Positions 1-10,102 of a stretch of 64,000 nucleotides of DNA are shown here, piece after piece. Made by a program: the position numbers and the translations under genes. This stretch comes from Marchantia polymorpha subsp. ruderalis (Eukaryota; Streptophyta; Marchantiopsida; Marchantiales; Marchantiaceae): positions 3,034,001 through 3,098,000 of the forward strand of contig AP031359.1 in NCBI GenBank assembly GCA_037833965.1, read 5' to 3'. Position 1 is the stretch's first letter. Each line of letters starts with the position of its first letter. Below the pieces are notes generated by a model that ran no database searches, was not told the DNA's origin, and saw only the letters and a list, made by a program, of their open reading frames with translations.

Positions 1-531
1 CCCTAGCGCGAACGGCGCATGTCCGGCTACGAGTTTTCCGACGCTCATAACTTCTCCATTCCTGATCCATCTCCGACGCTCTTGGACTCGTTAGAACGAG
101 CATCCCGAGCTCTTTCTAATGCAATTTCAACCAACTGGATCTACCGTGTATCCCGATTGTTATGAAGGTTTTCCCTTTTCGCGCTAGCGGCGCTTCGCCG
201 AAGGCGCACTCATGGTCGGATGCCTTTAGAGGTCCGGGCCCTTCTCCTGACGTCTTTAGCAAAACCTCCTCCTGAGGTGTCTGCGCCGGAAGCGTAGCTT
301 CCTTATACGCTAGAGGCGCGTGAATAGAGACACCTCAAAAAGGAGCTTTTGCCGAAGGCGCCGAAGACGTTGGCGTTGGTACATCCGACTACGTGATTCT
401 TTGTGCCCTCGTGACGATCTCATCAATCTACTCTATTTAGCGTACCCTTCTCTAGCTACAAACACTGCTTTGGTACTAGTTTTCTAAAATTGTTTAAATT
501 CTGCAAAAAAAACAAAAAGTGTGTTACCACA
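1..531 (-). mobile_element. A-type giant LTR, 5' end fragment (cut by window edge)
   Basis: The sequence is nearly identical to 6692-7221, the outer U3 end of the full-length element's 3' LTR. Read on the minus strand it starts with TGTGGTAACACAC at 531. It contains one copy of the imperfect stem-loop module (about 80-125) that recurs in these LTRs. The rest of the LTR lies left of the window. It interrupts the RNase H region of element C, whose coding sequence resumes at 532. The target-site duplication cannot be checked because the other end is missing. Confidence 0.85.
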
Positions 532-691
532 AAAATCCAACGTGCAAGACGGCCGGACAGATCCGATTTATTCACTAGATACTTAAGGGAATCGTGATCC
601 GTATGGAATATCACCTTGTATCCTAGCAAATAGTGGCGGAACTTCTTGCATGCATAGATTACCGCCAACGCTTCTCTTTCCGTTGTGGTGT
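532..691 (-). pseudogene. RNase H fragment of Ty3/gypsy element C
   Basis: The minus-strand translation shows the RNase H signature TTEREALAVIYACKKFRHYL followed by FHTDHDSLKYL and SGRLARW, typical of Ty3/gypsy pol. Only about 52 codons remain. An A-type LTR cuts it at the left (531) and the solo LTR starting at 692 cuts it at the right. The upstream part of the same pol is at 20875-21436, so this is one old pol gene split by later insertions. It is not functional. Confidence 0.85.
687..691. repeat. Target-site duplication GGTGT (left copy; right copy 20875-20879)
   Basis: GGTGT directly precedes the LTR end TGTAATAACC at 692, and the same five bases follow the LTR end ACCACA at 20874. The pair defines the boundaries of a solo LTR inserted in the element C pol. 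Confidence 0.85.
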
Positions 692-925
692 TGTAATAAC
701 CCACCAAAGGCTAAAACTGCAGTATGGTGGTAAAAAGATCGAACCCACAGGGACAGAGGCAACACTCAGAGTAAAAGTGTCACGTTTAACAGACTTTTGT
801 AGAGTTTGAATTCTAGGCGACTGTCACTCCCAGAAATACTGCAGTGCTCGACTCGGAGGCTCGACTCGGAGGAGGATCTCGACTCGGAGGATGCTCGGAG
901 GATGCACGGTACAGCGTGGTCACTC

Positions 926-952
926 CACACACACACACACACACACACACAC
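926..952. repeat. (CA)n microsatellite in LTR
   Basis: An uninterrupted CA run at the same relative position as in every R-U5 region of this family. Other copies are near 2592-2611, 13257-13276, 23765-23780, 37604-37631, 43999-44018, 59374-59392, 60399-60411 and 61912-61943. Length varies between copies. Confidence 0.9.
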
Positions 953-1621
953 CTGAAAACTGGCAAAAGCACAACTCGGAGGTCGGTCAGGACCTCCGCT
1001 TCGGATTTCAGGAGGAAAGTGTCTCAAAAGTTCACTCAGAGGTTCTGCAGGTAGTGACTCCCACTCCGGCTTTTACTGCCCTCCCGCCAGGAACTAGCGT
1101 AGGGTACCCGGACTGGACTTCCCACTTCGGAACGAAGCCTCTTCATACGCCGTGGACGTCACCCTCGACTCTCACACCAAACGCAGGGAGTGCAGGCCCG
1201 ACTGAGAACTTGACTGAGACCCAATCCAATAACAAACACACACACAACCTGAATTGCAAACCAAGGCTTACACGAAGTAATAAAACTTCACTTTGGCATT
1301 CAGGGGAAACTTCCCGTAGGAGTACAATCAGGATATGTCACTCGAAGGAGTAAGGGGGAACTGTTCAAGTCTCTAACTTGCAACCGGCTCTAAGCATCAG
1401 AAATCACCCGCAGGTGCAGATCCGCACTACTCAAGTCTCTAACCGGGTACTAGCTCTGAACATTCAGCCGAAGGCCTTCAACTACAATGTACGGTAACTT
1501 CTCTATGCTGCAGCTTCTCTACGTGGTGCCAGGACCAAAATGCACAAACACGCCAAGAAAGTGAGTTCCTGATCTGCACTTCCGAAACTGGAAGAGTCCC
1601 AAGGCAAAACGCCTTGATCTA

Positions 1622-1628
1622 CTTTATA
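1622..1628 (-). promoter_or_regulatory. TATA box of A-type solo LTR
   Basis: TATAAAG on the minus strand, about 35-40 bp downstream of the U3 ORF stop. It is conserved in every LTR of the family in this window and is followed by the CAAGGC / GCCTTG inverted repeat. Confidence 0.6.
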
Positions 1629-1660
1629 CCCTCAAAGGTCCTAACTAACACTACGCTATG

Positions 1661-2355
1661 CTATCTACTACTCGCAACACCTGCGCGAAACCAAACTATA
1701 CTACTGCACTCGGCGGATCCGGTGCTGCGCCTCCTGCGCGCCGGACTGCTCCGCTCGCTGTCTCTACCTTGCCAGTCTTCCGACCGGCTGCGCAACCCCA
1801 GGCGTCGGAGGGCTGCAGTGACTTCCGACTCTAAGTGCGCCATAGTGTCGCGCGCACCCGACAAGAAGGTTTCTAATTTCCTCGCTACTCGCCGCCGACT
1901 CCGACTGTCACCCTCCGTCAAAGCCGCCGCCCGAAGCTCGAACTCCCTGAGTGTGATCCTCTCTTGAGCTGCCACCTCCCAATGGGCGTATCCTTTTAGA
2001 CAGTGAGTCACCCGCGTCGCCAACTCTTCTCGCGCCCGGCAGCTGCCTTCCACCTCTGCTAGCTGCATTTCCGCTTCCGCACGCTGCGCCCGCAAATCCG
2101 AGCACTCGGATTGCAAATTGCGCAACAACTTCTCATCCTCCTTGCGGGCTCTTTGACTTTCTTCCAAGGCGCGCGTCTGGCGCGCAAGCTCTGCTGCTGG
2201 GATGCGGTTTTGTCTCCGCTCTTCCTGCAATTCTGACTCGATCTTTGCTCGCATTAGCTCGGCCTCCGCCTGGCTTTTCGTCGCCGCATCCTCCCTCTGC
2301 TGCTGCAAGGCTTGGTATAGCTTCTGTGTGACCGCCAGGTGTTGTCGGAGGGCGG
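1661..2355 (-). pseudogene. U3 ORF (type A), C-terminal coiled-coil part, in solo LTR
   Basis: About 230 codons homologous to the C-terminus of the intact ORF at 13981-16536. They are rich in heptad-like Ala/Leu/Glu/Arg stretches (QEERRQN, ARQTRALEESQRARKEDE) and end in an Arg/Ser-rich tail. The gene is split by the full-length element, inserted at the codons just before 2356. The remainder is at 17886-19759 and carries further breaks. Dead copy. Confidence 0.8.
2351..2355. repeat. Target-site duplication GGCGG (left copy; right copy 17886-17890)
   Basis: GGCGG flanks both ends of the full-length element: before TGTAATAACC at 2356 and after the ACCACA end at 17885. Five bases is the normal TSD length for Ty3/gypsy integration. 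The target was the U3 ORF of an older solo LTR. Confidence 0.92.
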
Positions 2356-3275
2356 TGTAATAACCCACCAAAGGCTAAAACTGCAGTATGGTGGTAAAAA
2401 GATCGAACCCACAGGGACAGAGGCAACACACAGAGTAAAAGTGTCACATTTAACAGACTTTTGGTAGAGTTTGAATTCTAGGCGACTGTCACTCCCAGAA
2501 ATACTGTAGTGCTCGACTCGGAGGCTCGACTCGGAGGAGGAACTCAACTCGGAGGATGCTCGGAGGATGCACGGTACAGCTTGGTCACTCAACACACACA
2601 CACACACACACCTGAAACTGGCAAAAAGCACAACTCGGAGGTCGGTCAGGACCTCCGCTTCGGATTTCAGGAGGAAAGTGTCTCGCAAGTTCACTCAGAG
2701 GTTCTGCAGGAAGTGCCTCCCACTCCGGCTTTTACTGCCCTTCCGCCAGGAACTAGCGGGGGTACCCGGACTGGACTTCTCACTTCGGAACGAAGCCTCT
2801 ACGTACGCCGTGGACGTCACCCTCGACTATCACACAAAACGCAGGGAGTGCAGACCCGACTGAGAACTTACTGAAAACACGATCCAGTAACACACACACA
2901 ACCTGAATTACAAACCAAGGTTTACACGAAGTAATGAAACTTCACATTGGCATTCAGGGGAAACTTCCCGTAGGAGTACAATCAGGATATGTCACTCGAA
3001 GGAGTAAGGGGGAACTGTTCAAGTCTCTAACTCGCAGCCGGCTCTGAGCATCAGAAATCACCCGCAGGTGCAGATCCGCACTACTCAAGTCTCTAACCGG
3101 GTGCGAGCTCTGAACATTCAGCCGAAGGCCTTCAACTACAACATACGGTAACTTCGCTATGCTGCAGCTTCTCTACGTGGTGCCAGGACCAAAATGCACA
3201 AACACGCCAAGAAAGTGAGTTCCTGATCTGCACTTCCGAAACTGGAAGAGTCCCAAGGCAAAACGCCTTGATCTA

Positions 3276-3282
3276 CTTTATA
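3276..3282 (-). promoter_or_regulatory. TATA box in 3' LTR
   Basis: TATAAAG on the minus strand, 34 bp beyond the U3 ORF stop. It marks the probable U3/R boundary region, so the ORF lies entirely in U3. Confidence 0.6.
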
Positions 3283-3315
3283 CTCTCAAAAGATCCTAAC
3301 TAGCACTACGCTATC

Positions 3316-5871
3316 CTATCTACCACTCGCAGCATCTGCGCGAAACCAAACTACTCTACTGCACTCAGCAGATCCGGTGCTGCGCCTCCTGCGCGCCGGA
3401 CTGCTCCGCGTACTATCTCTACCTTGCCAGTCTTCCGACCGGCTGCGTAACCCCAGGCGTCGGAGTGCTGCAGTGACTTCCGACTGCAAGTGCGCCATAG
3501 TGTCGCGCGCACCCGACAAGAAAGTTTCTAATTTTCTTGCCACTCGCCGCCGACTCCGACTGTCACCTTCCGTCAATGCCGCCGCCCGAAGCTCGAACTC
3601 CCGGAGTGTAACCCTCTCTTGAGCTGCCACCTCCCAATGGGTGTATCCGTTTAGACAACGAGTCACCCGTGCCGCCAACTCTCCTCGTGCCCTGCAGCTG
3701 CTCTCCACCTCTGCCAGCTGCATTTCTAAATCCGCACGTTGTGTCCTCAAATCCGAGCACTCGGTTTGCAAGTTGCACAACAACTCCTCATCCTCCTTCC
3801 GGGCTCTTTGACTTTCCTCTAAGGCGCGCGTCTGGCGCGCAAGCTCGGCTGCTAGGACTTCGTTCTGTCTCCGCTCCTCCTGCAGTTCCGACTCGATCTT
3901 TGCCCGTATTAGTTCGGCCTCCGCCTGACTCTTCGTCGCCGCATCCTCCTTCTGCTGCTGCAAGGCTTGATACAGCTTCTGGGTGACCGCCAGGTGTTGT
4001 CGGAGGGCGGTGTTCCTATCCACATATACTCCGCATCTAGAGGCCCACCTTGCCACCTTGCTCCTCGTCCTTCGCCTGATTGTCTCCACATAAGACTGCG
4101 GTTTTAAGGCACTTGCGTATTTGGATGTCTTGCGATCCAGATATCGCAGGAGTGGAACTATCTGTTCGCACAGCACCCCTGTTGGCGTTTTCTGCACCGA
4201 ATCCTCTTCTTGCTCTTCCGAGCTCGTCTCATCCTCAGTCTCGAGGATCTCAGTCGCCACCGAATCCCTTGGCGACTCCCTGGAACTGTGGCGCGCAGCA
4301 GCTTCTGCTGCGACTGCTGCTCCACTGCCTGCTAAAATATCCAGGGCAGTGGGAGATCCCACTGCTTGAGCCCCTGTTCCGGCTCGATCTTCGGTTTGTG
4401 AAGGGGTCGACGCCGCAGTGACTTTTGTCACTCTTGCACCGCCCGCTTCTGCTGCCTGTCCTTCCGGCGCAATCTGCGCGGAAGGTGTCCTTGCTGAAGG
4501 TGCGTCCGCCGAAGGCGTCCGCACACTGGTCGTTGGCCCCATCCGTCTCGCAGTCGGCGAATCCGGCTGACTCTCTGTTGTCCGACTCGCAGTCGGCCGA
4601 CCAGCAGTTGTCCGACAGGGAGTCGGATACACCCTGCGCGTCTTGACTCCACTTGGCCTGCTTGTTGGGGGCGTTCTTCCAGAAGTGCCTTCCGCCGAAG
4701 ACGACCCTCTGAGGATTGTTGGCTCGTCAGCCAAACTCTCTTCCGTTTCCGGCCTGCTGTCCGGTTCAACGCGCCGTTCAGTTGGCCTTCCTTCCGTCTG
4801 TCAACCTTCAGTCATCCGACTCGCAGTCGGCCGGCTGTCAGTCCGTCCATCTCCTCCCGAAGGCCGTGGTGCCTTCTGTGCAGAGGTTTCTGCCGTCTTC
4901 CCTAGAACCTGAGCGATTATCTCTTCCTGTGTGAGATTCCGCCGGGTCGGAGTTCGCCTGGTCTCCTCAGTAACAGTTGGCATCCTGCGTGCCCTCTGTT
5001 TTGGTCGACTATGAGGCTCGGGGGTGGGCCGACCACGAGTCGGCGCAGCTGGTACTTCCGGCTGCCTGTCCTCAGGTCTCTCATCCCACTTCCGCTTGCG
5101 CGGAATGCGCTCACTTCGACGTTCTTCTGCTGCTCTGGCTGGAGCCGGAGCCGGAGGCGTACTGGCAGGTTCCTCGTCCGGATCCGTGTCTACTTCGGCC
5201 TCCCTCGAATATCTACCTGGATAAGACCGGCTCAGCTGCGGAAACCGAGTTTTCTCAGCATTCGTCAAACATCCCATCGCCCGGTAAAACACGATTAAGT
5301 AAGGCGATAGATGATTGAGCGTTCCTCCCCTCTCTTCTTGCGCATGTTGGCGCGTCACCTTCCACAGGAGCCGTGCCCAATGCACCGGAGCTCCTGACAA
5401 CACTAGCTCCACGAACTCTACCTGCCAACCATGCATGTAAGCGGTCTTGGTCGGCTGCAATATCTGCAGCAATGCTGTCGCGACATTTCTCCGCAATCGA
5501 TCCTTGTAATCCCGAGTCCGGAAACCGTTCTTGGGATGTCTGGCCACTTTGAAGAGCTCATTGTAAGAGACTTCTTCCTCCTGGGACACCTTCACGCTAT
5601 CGGCCTCGAAGAGGAGATCCCCTTCCTCGCCGGCACACCTGCCCAACACCTGCGCTCAATTGCAAATTTCCCATCTCTCTGGGTGTGGGCGAAATCCGCG
5701 AGAAGGCTTGTGTCTCTCTTGCAGATACTCGCGCACCATCTCCGGACACGTCCAATTCCACCCCCAGAGGAGAAAATCGAGCTTCAGCCTCGTCAGCACA
5801 TCTTGAAATGCGCGTAGACCGATCTGCGGCACCCTGAGTGGAGACACTCGCAGTTGGGGAACCTTCGACAT
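3316..5871 (-). pseudogene. U3 ORF (type A) copy in 3' LTR, two nonsense mutations
   Basis: Same length and frame as the intact 5' LTR copy at 13981-16536. Two in-frame stops break it. The first, near 5653, is a Trp codon changed to TGA just after the conserved WEICN motif. The second, near 4800, is CGA changed to TGA in the Arg/Thr-rich linker. Both are C-to-T type changes, one on each strand. The ATG at 5871 matches the conserved start MSKVPQLRVSPLRVP. In the genomic RNA, the 3' LTR copy is the one that lies downstream of pol. A spliced or internally initiated message from this insertion would therefore make only a truncated product. Confidence 0.85.
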
Positions 5872-7221
5872 TGCGTTGCCTGCACACACAAACGTTCTTT
5901 CGCTCACTGTCTCACAATCGCCACTGCGCGTCGGCCACTCAAGCACTGACTGCTCACTCTCTCTGCGCTCGTTCAAGATCGCTACTCCCAATTCTTTCGA
6001 GGTCCGCCAAGATCCTTGTGCAACTCGTCTCCGCACTCTCTACTCTCACTGCAGGTCGCTCCGCCCTTGCGCGTAATCTTGGAACTGGAAATTGCAAAGT
6101 CAAGAATGAGAGAATGAGACTGGAGCGCAGTCTTTTCTTCTCCGATTTCAAGAACGTCCAACGTTCTTACTGGTTGCAACGTACGCAGCCGGCTATACGG
6201 CTTAACGGTTCGCCCTTTGCATGCGCGAATTCACGTCTCCGCCTTGCGCGCATTCGCATGCTTAAACGTTGAATTCTCCCGCCGCCGCCACCTTCCGGAC
6301 TCGAGTCCGCTGCAGGGTATACGTCGGCCCTGTTGTCTTTTCCTAACCCGCCCTTCTCCGGAGGCGTGTCGCCGCTGGTGCGTTCATTATCCGTCGGCGC
6401 CTTGCTGGAGGCGCACATCCAGCCGGAGCGAATTACGCCGGCGCGCAGTCGTACCGCCTATTTTGTCCTTTATGCCTCGTCCGTTGCTGCCAGCGCATAT
6501 CCGTCAGCGCAACTCGTGCCAGCGCATCCGGCCGTCAGCGCCACGTCGGAGGCGTACATCCGACCGGCGCTTTCCTTCCATGAACAGCCGCCAAAGGCGC
6601 TTCCGACTCTGAGTTGGTTTCCTCCTGTGAGCGCGTGATTCCGCCGAAGGCGCATCGCCGAGGGCGTACGGGAATCCTTTCCGGCTGTGAACCCTAGCGC
6701 GAACGGCGCATGTCCGGCTACGAGTTTTCCGACGCTCATAACTTCTCCATTCCTGATCCATCTCCGGCGCTCTTGGGCTCGTTAGAACGAGCGTCCCGAG
6801 CTCTTTCTAATGCAACTTCAACCAACTGGATCTACCGTGTATCCCGATTGTTATGAAGGTTTTCCCTTTCCGCGCTAGCGGCGCTTCGCCGAAGGCGCAC
6901 TCATGGTCGGATGCCTTTAGAGGTCCGGGCCCTTCTCCTGACGTCTTTAGCAAAACCTCCTCCTGAGGTGTCTGCGCCGGAAGCGTAGCTTCCTTGTACG
7001 CTAGAGGCGCGTGAGTAGAGACACCTCAAAAAGAAGTCTTTGCCGAAGGCGCCGAAGACGTTGGCGTTGGTACATCCGACTACGTGATTCTTTGTGCCCT
7101 CGTGACGATCTCATCAATCCACTCTATTTAGCGTACCCTTCTCTAGCTACAAACACTGCTTTGGTACTAGTTTTCTAAAATTGTTTAAATTCTGCAAAAA
7201 AACAAAAAGTGTGTTACCACA

Positions 7222-7239
7222 TGCCCCCCTCCTCAATTG
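7222..7239 (-). other. Polypurine tract (plus-strand primer site)
   Basis: On the minus strand a purine run, GAGGAGGGGGG, ends two bases before the TGTGG start of the 3' LTR. This is the expected place and composition for the polypurine tract that primes plus-strand DNA synthesis. Confidence 0.88.
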
Positions 7240-7258
7240 TGAGCGCCCACGCGAACAT

Positions 7259-10099
7259 TTACACGTGGTATTTCTTCAGACGCCATCCGTTCACGCGGGT
7301 GCCTAACCATTCTCCCGTCAGTTCTGCGAGTTGGATGGATCCATTTGGAAAAACTTCTATCACCTTGTAAGGTCCCATCCACCTCAAGTGGAGCTTGCCT
7401 GGAAATCTAGCATGTCTGCTATCGTATAGCAGAGCCAAATCGCCCTTCTCCAGCAGTACTGGTTTGAGCCTTCGATCGTACTTCTCCTTCCGCCTGAGTT
7501 GTAATTGCTTTGTCCGATCTTCGGCCTCTTGACGTCTTTCCTCCAGTGCCATTACCTCTTGCAGTCGATATGCCTGACTTTCTTCCGCGTCCAGCCTTCT
7601 CTGATCTAAGGTCCTCTTGGTAGGTATCTCGAATTCGATGGGTAAGATCGGATGCTGCCCATAAACTAGGAAGTAAGGTGTTTGCCTGGTGGTGACTTTT
7701 TCTGCCGTTCTATATGCCCATAAGGCGGCCGGTAGCTTGGTATCCCAGTCATGAGCATGGTTTACAGTCACTTTGAGGAGTATCTTACAGAGTAATCCAT
7801 TGGACTTCTCTGTCAGACCATTTGCCTTGGGGTTGTATGGAGTAGTCTTCCGATGCTTAATCTGGAAGTGCCGCGTCAAACTTTCTATCACCTGATTCAG
7901 AAAGTGCGTTCCTCTGTCACTGACTATTTCTAGTGGGCACCCGTAGCGGGTGATGATGGATTCGAATAGGAACCGTGCTACTGCGGCTGCGTCGTCGTGC
8001 CTTGTGGCTTCTGCCTCCACCATCTTGGTCGCATAGTCTGTTGCTACCAATATGTAGCGCCTGCGCGTGCCTTTAGTGACAGGTTGTATTGGTCCCACGA
8101 AGTCGATCCCCCACTTTTCAAATGGTGCCAATGGCATTATTGGTGTAAGAGGCCATCTCGTGGTCGGAGTCGGCCTTCCCGTCCTCTGGCAGCTGTCGCA
8201 TTTGCGAACGTAGTCGTGTACATCTTTGAACATCGTCGGCCACCAGTATCCTGCATTCACAATTTTGGTCACTGTGTTTCTGGTGGCGTAGTGACCACCA
8301 GCGTCTTCTGTGTGCATGGCTTTGACAACTCGCGGTACTTCAGACTCCTCTAGACATCTGCACAACCTCTCGTCTGCCATTTTCTTGAACAAGACCCCTT
8401 GTTGGAGCTGGTAAGGTCCCGCTTTATGAACGAAGACTGTGCGCTGCTCCGCATCCAATCCTTCCGGACATTGGAGTGTGAGCAGAAACCTGTATAAGTC
8501 CGCGTACCTGGACTCGTGGCTGGCGGACAACTGAAAAAGTTGTTCGTCGGGAAAATCATCCACTACTTCCTCCTCTATTGGTTCGGTCCATAGTCGGGAG
8601 AGGTAGTCCGCGTTGTCATGGTGAACGCCTTTCCGTGTCTGTACAGTGTAGGTGAATTCCTGCAGCAGTAGTACCCACCTGGCAATTCGTCCGGACAGAT
8701 CCGCCTTCTTCACTAGGTGCTGTAAGGCGTAATGATCTACATGAAACACGAACTCATAGCAGATCAAATAATGTCGGAACTTCTTACAGGAGTACACCAT
8801 TCCCAACGCCTCCCTCTCAGTTGTCGTGTACTTCTTCTCTGCTGCTGACAACTGACGACTCGCGAAGTAAATCGGGTAGTCTTTCTTGTTGTCGTTCTTC
8901 TGACTGAGAACCACCCCGATTGCAAACGCCGACGTGTCTACATAGACATGGAAAGGTCTGTTCCAATCCGGACTTCTCAGAACCGGAGCAGTCGTCAGTT
9001 TGGCTTTGAGCGTTTCAAAGGCCAGCTGTTGCTCCTTGCCCCACACATAGGGTTCATCCTTCTTAAGCAGCTTCGTCAGATCGGCTGCCAAGATGGCGTA
9101 CATATTTATGAACCTTCTGTAATAACCTACATGGCCAAGGAAGGCCCTCAACTCACGCAGATTCGTTGGCGGCTGCAGTTCGAGAATAATCTTCACCTTC
9201 TCTACATCCACTGCAATGCCATCGGACGAAACTCGGTGCCCCAGCAGGATTCCGCTGGTCATGAAGAAAAAACATTTCTCAGGGTGTAAGGACAAGCTGC
9301 TTTCCCTACACCTGTCGAACGTTTGCCGAAGATGGTTAAGGTGCTCCGACCTCTTACCGAAGACACAAAAGTCGTCGATGAAAATTTCTAGGAACTTCCT
9401 CAGGTGCTCTTGGAAGATGTCTGTCATCATCCGCTGGAACGTCGCTGGCGCGTTGCACAGACCGAACGGCATCTTGTGATAAGCATAGGTTCCCCAGTCG
9501 GTCGTGAAGGTTGTTTTGTCCTTGTCCTGTTCCCTGATGGACACCTGGTTGTAGCCGGAAAATCCGTCTAGGAAACTGTAGCATTCATGCCCTGCTACAT
9601 GGTCCAGAATAGAGTCCGTGAAAGGAAGAGGGTGATGGTCCTTCCTCGTTGCTGCGTTCAGCTTTCGAAAGTCCTGGCACACCCGGATCTTACCCGTCAG
9701 TTTCTTGGGCACGATCACGATAGGCGACACCCACTCGCTACTAAGTACCGGGTAGATGATTCCTGCGCTCAGGTACTTATCGATTTCGTCCTTCACCAAT
9801 AATGAATATTTTGGGTTGAGCCTGTATTGGCGTTGGCGAACCGGAACTGCCTCGTCCAACAAGTCGATCCTGTGCTCTCCATACCTTGCAGGTATGCCTT
9901 TCATGTCTTCAATCTTCCATGCGAAGACATCCTCATACTGGCGAAGAAACGCCTGTACCCTGTTCAACTCTTCGCCTTGTACCTGGCTTGACACCTTCAA
10001 GCCTTTACCTGGACTGAGCTGCAGTTCGCAGCAATCACTCGGGTCAACAATCCCCTCTGTGTGACTGATTTCGCTTCTGCCCAGTCCGGCTGCTAGTTG
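7259..10099 (-). CDS. pol: Pol: reverse transcriptase, RNase H, integrase (by UAG readthrough)
   Basis: Open frame directly after the gag-protease UAG and in the same frame, with no ATG near its start; translation by readthrough is therefore likely. From a point about 34 codons after the stop (10000) it runs 913 residues. RT motifs in order: VRQRQYRLNPKY, CQDFRKLNAATRKDHHPLPF, LDGFSGYNQV (catalytic Asp about 145) and FIDDF (about 207-210, Phe in place of the usual Tyr of YxDD). RNase H follows (VYVDTSAFAIG, TTEREALGMVY, NADYLSR). The integrase has an HHCC zinc site (GGHYATRN ... KCDSCQR) and a core with Asp in GIDFVG, Asp in SDRGTHF and Glu in GLTEKSNG, spaced D-35-E. The C-terminus has a GPY-type module (MGPYKVIEVFPNGSIQL) and no chromodomain. 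I see no breaks, so it is potentially active. Confidence 0.93.
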   Translation of the reverse strand, partial: QLAAGLGRSEISHTEGIVDPSDCCELQLSPGKGLKVSSQVQGEELNRVQAFLRQYEDVFAWKIEDMKGIPARYGEHRIDLLDEAVPVRQRQYRLNPKYSLLVKDEIDKYLSAGIIYPVLSSEWVSPIVIVPKKLTGKIRVCQDFRKLNAATRKDHHPLPFTDSILDHVAGHECYSFLDGFSGYNQVSIREQDKDKTTFTTDWGTYAYHKMPFGLCNAPATFQRMMTDIFQEHLRKFLEIFIDDFCVFGKRSEHLNHLRQTFDRCRESSLSLHPEKCFFFMTSGILLGHRVSSDGIAVDVEKVKIILELQPPTNLRELRAFLGHVGYYRRFINMYAILAADLTKLLKKDEPYVWGKEQQLAFETLKAKLTTAPVLRSPDWNRPFHVYVDTSAFAIGVVLSQKNDNKKDYPIYFASRQLSAAEKKYTTTEREALGMVYSCKKFRHYLICYEFVFHVDHYALQHLVKKADLSGRIARWVLLLQEFTYTVQTRKGVHHDNADYLSRLWTEPIEEEVVDDFPDEQLFQLSASHESRYADLYRFLLTLQCPEGLDAEQRTVFVHKAGPYQLQQGVLFKKMADERLCRCLEESEVPRVVKAMHTEDAGGHYATRNTVTKIVNAGYWWPTMFKDVHDYVRKCDSCQRTGRPTPTTRWPLTPIMPLAPFEKWGIDFVGPIQPVTKGTRRRYILVATDYATKMVEAEATRHDDAAAVARFLFESIITRYGCPLEIVSDRGTHFLNQVIESLTRHFQIKHRKTTPYNPKANGLTEKSNGLLCKILLKVTVNHAHDWDTKLPAALWAYRTAEKVTTRQTPYFLVYGQHPILPIEFEIPTKRTLDQRRLDAEESQAYRLQEVMALEERRQEAEDRTKQLQLRRKEKYDRRLKPVLLEKGDLALLYDSRHARFPGKLHLRWMGPYKVIEVFPNGSIQLAELTGEWLGTRVNGWRLKKYHV

Positions 10100-10102
10100 C
10101 TA
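10094..10102 (-). promoter_or_regulatory. Stop-codon readthrough signal UAG CAA CTA
   Basis: The gag-protease frame ends in TAG at 10100-10102, followed by CAA CTA. This fits UAG CAR-YYA, the context known from tobamovirus replicase readthrough and reported for some plant retroelements. The frame stays open after it and the residues (QLAAGLGRSEISHTEGIVD) are conserved in element D. Element D has TAG CAA TTA at the same place (48245-48253). Confidence 0.8.

Larger units (their letters stand above)
692..2355 (-). mobile_element. A-type solo LTR, inner part (R-U5 and end of U3 ORF)
   Basis: This is the first half of a solo LTR whose other half is 17886-20874. The left terminus TGTAATAACC is the U5 end in minus orientation. 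It has a CA microsatellite at about 926-952, a TATA motif at 1622-1628 (minus strand) and the C-terminal part of the U3 ORF from 1661 on. It is split at 2355 by the full-length element. Total LTR length without that insert is about 4.65 kb. No internal region accompanies it, so LTR-LTR recombination has removed gag and pol. Confidence 0.85.
2356..7221 (-). mobile_element. 3' LTR of the full-length element
   Basis: 4866 bp, collinear with the 5' LTR at a constant offset of 10665 bp. In minus orientation: U3 start TGTGGTAACACAC at 7221, a noncoding GC-rich stretch, the U3 ORF (now with two nonsense changes), TATA at 3276-3282, then a leader-like R-U5 region of about 0.9 kb with a CA repeat, ending at 2356. 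Confidence 0.93.

Noticed and set aside
806..1353. ORFs with His-Thr repeats (HTHTHTHT) in several LTRs
   Set aside because: They translate the CA microsatellite in the noncoding R-U5 region and change frame with repeat length.
5431..6638. Plus-strand ORFs of 100-144 codons opposite the U3 ORF (also at 16096-17276 and elsewhere)
   Set aside because: They are antisense shadows of a GC-rich, Arg/Ser-rich reading frame, and they disappear or shift in the diverged copies.
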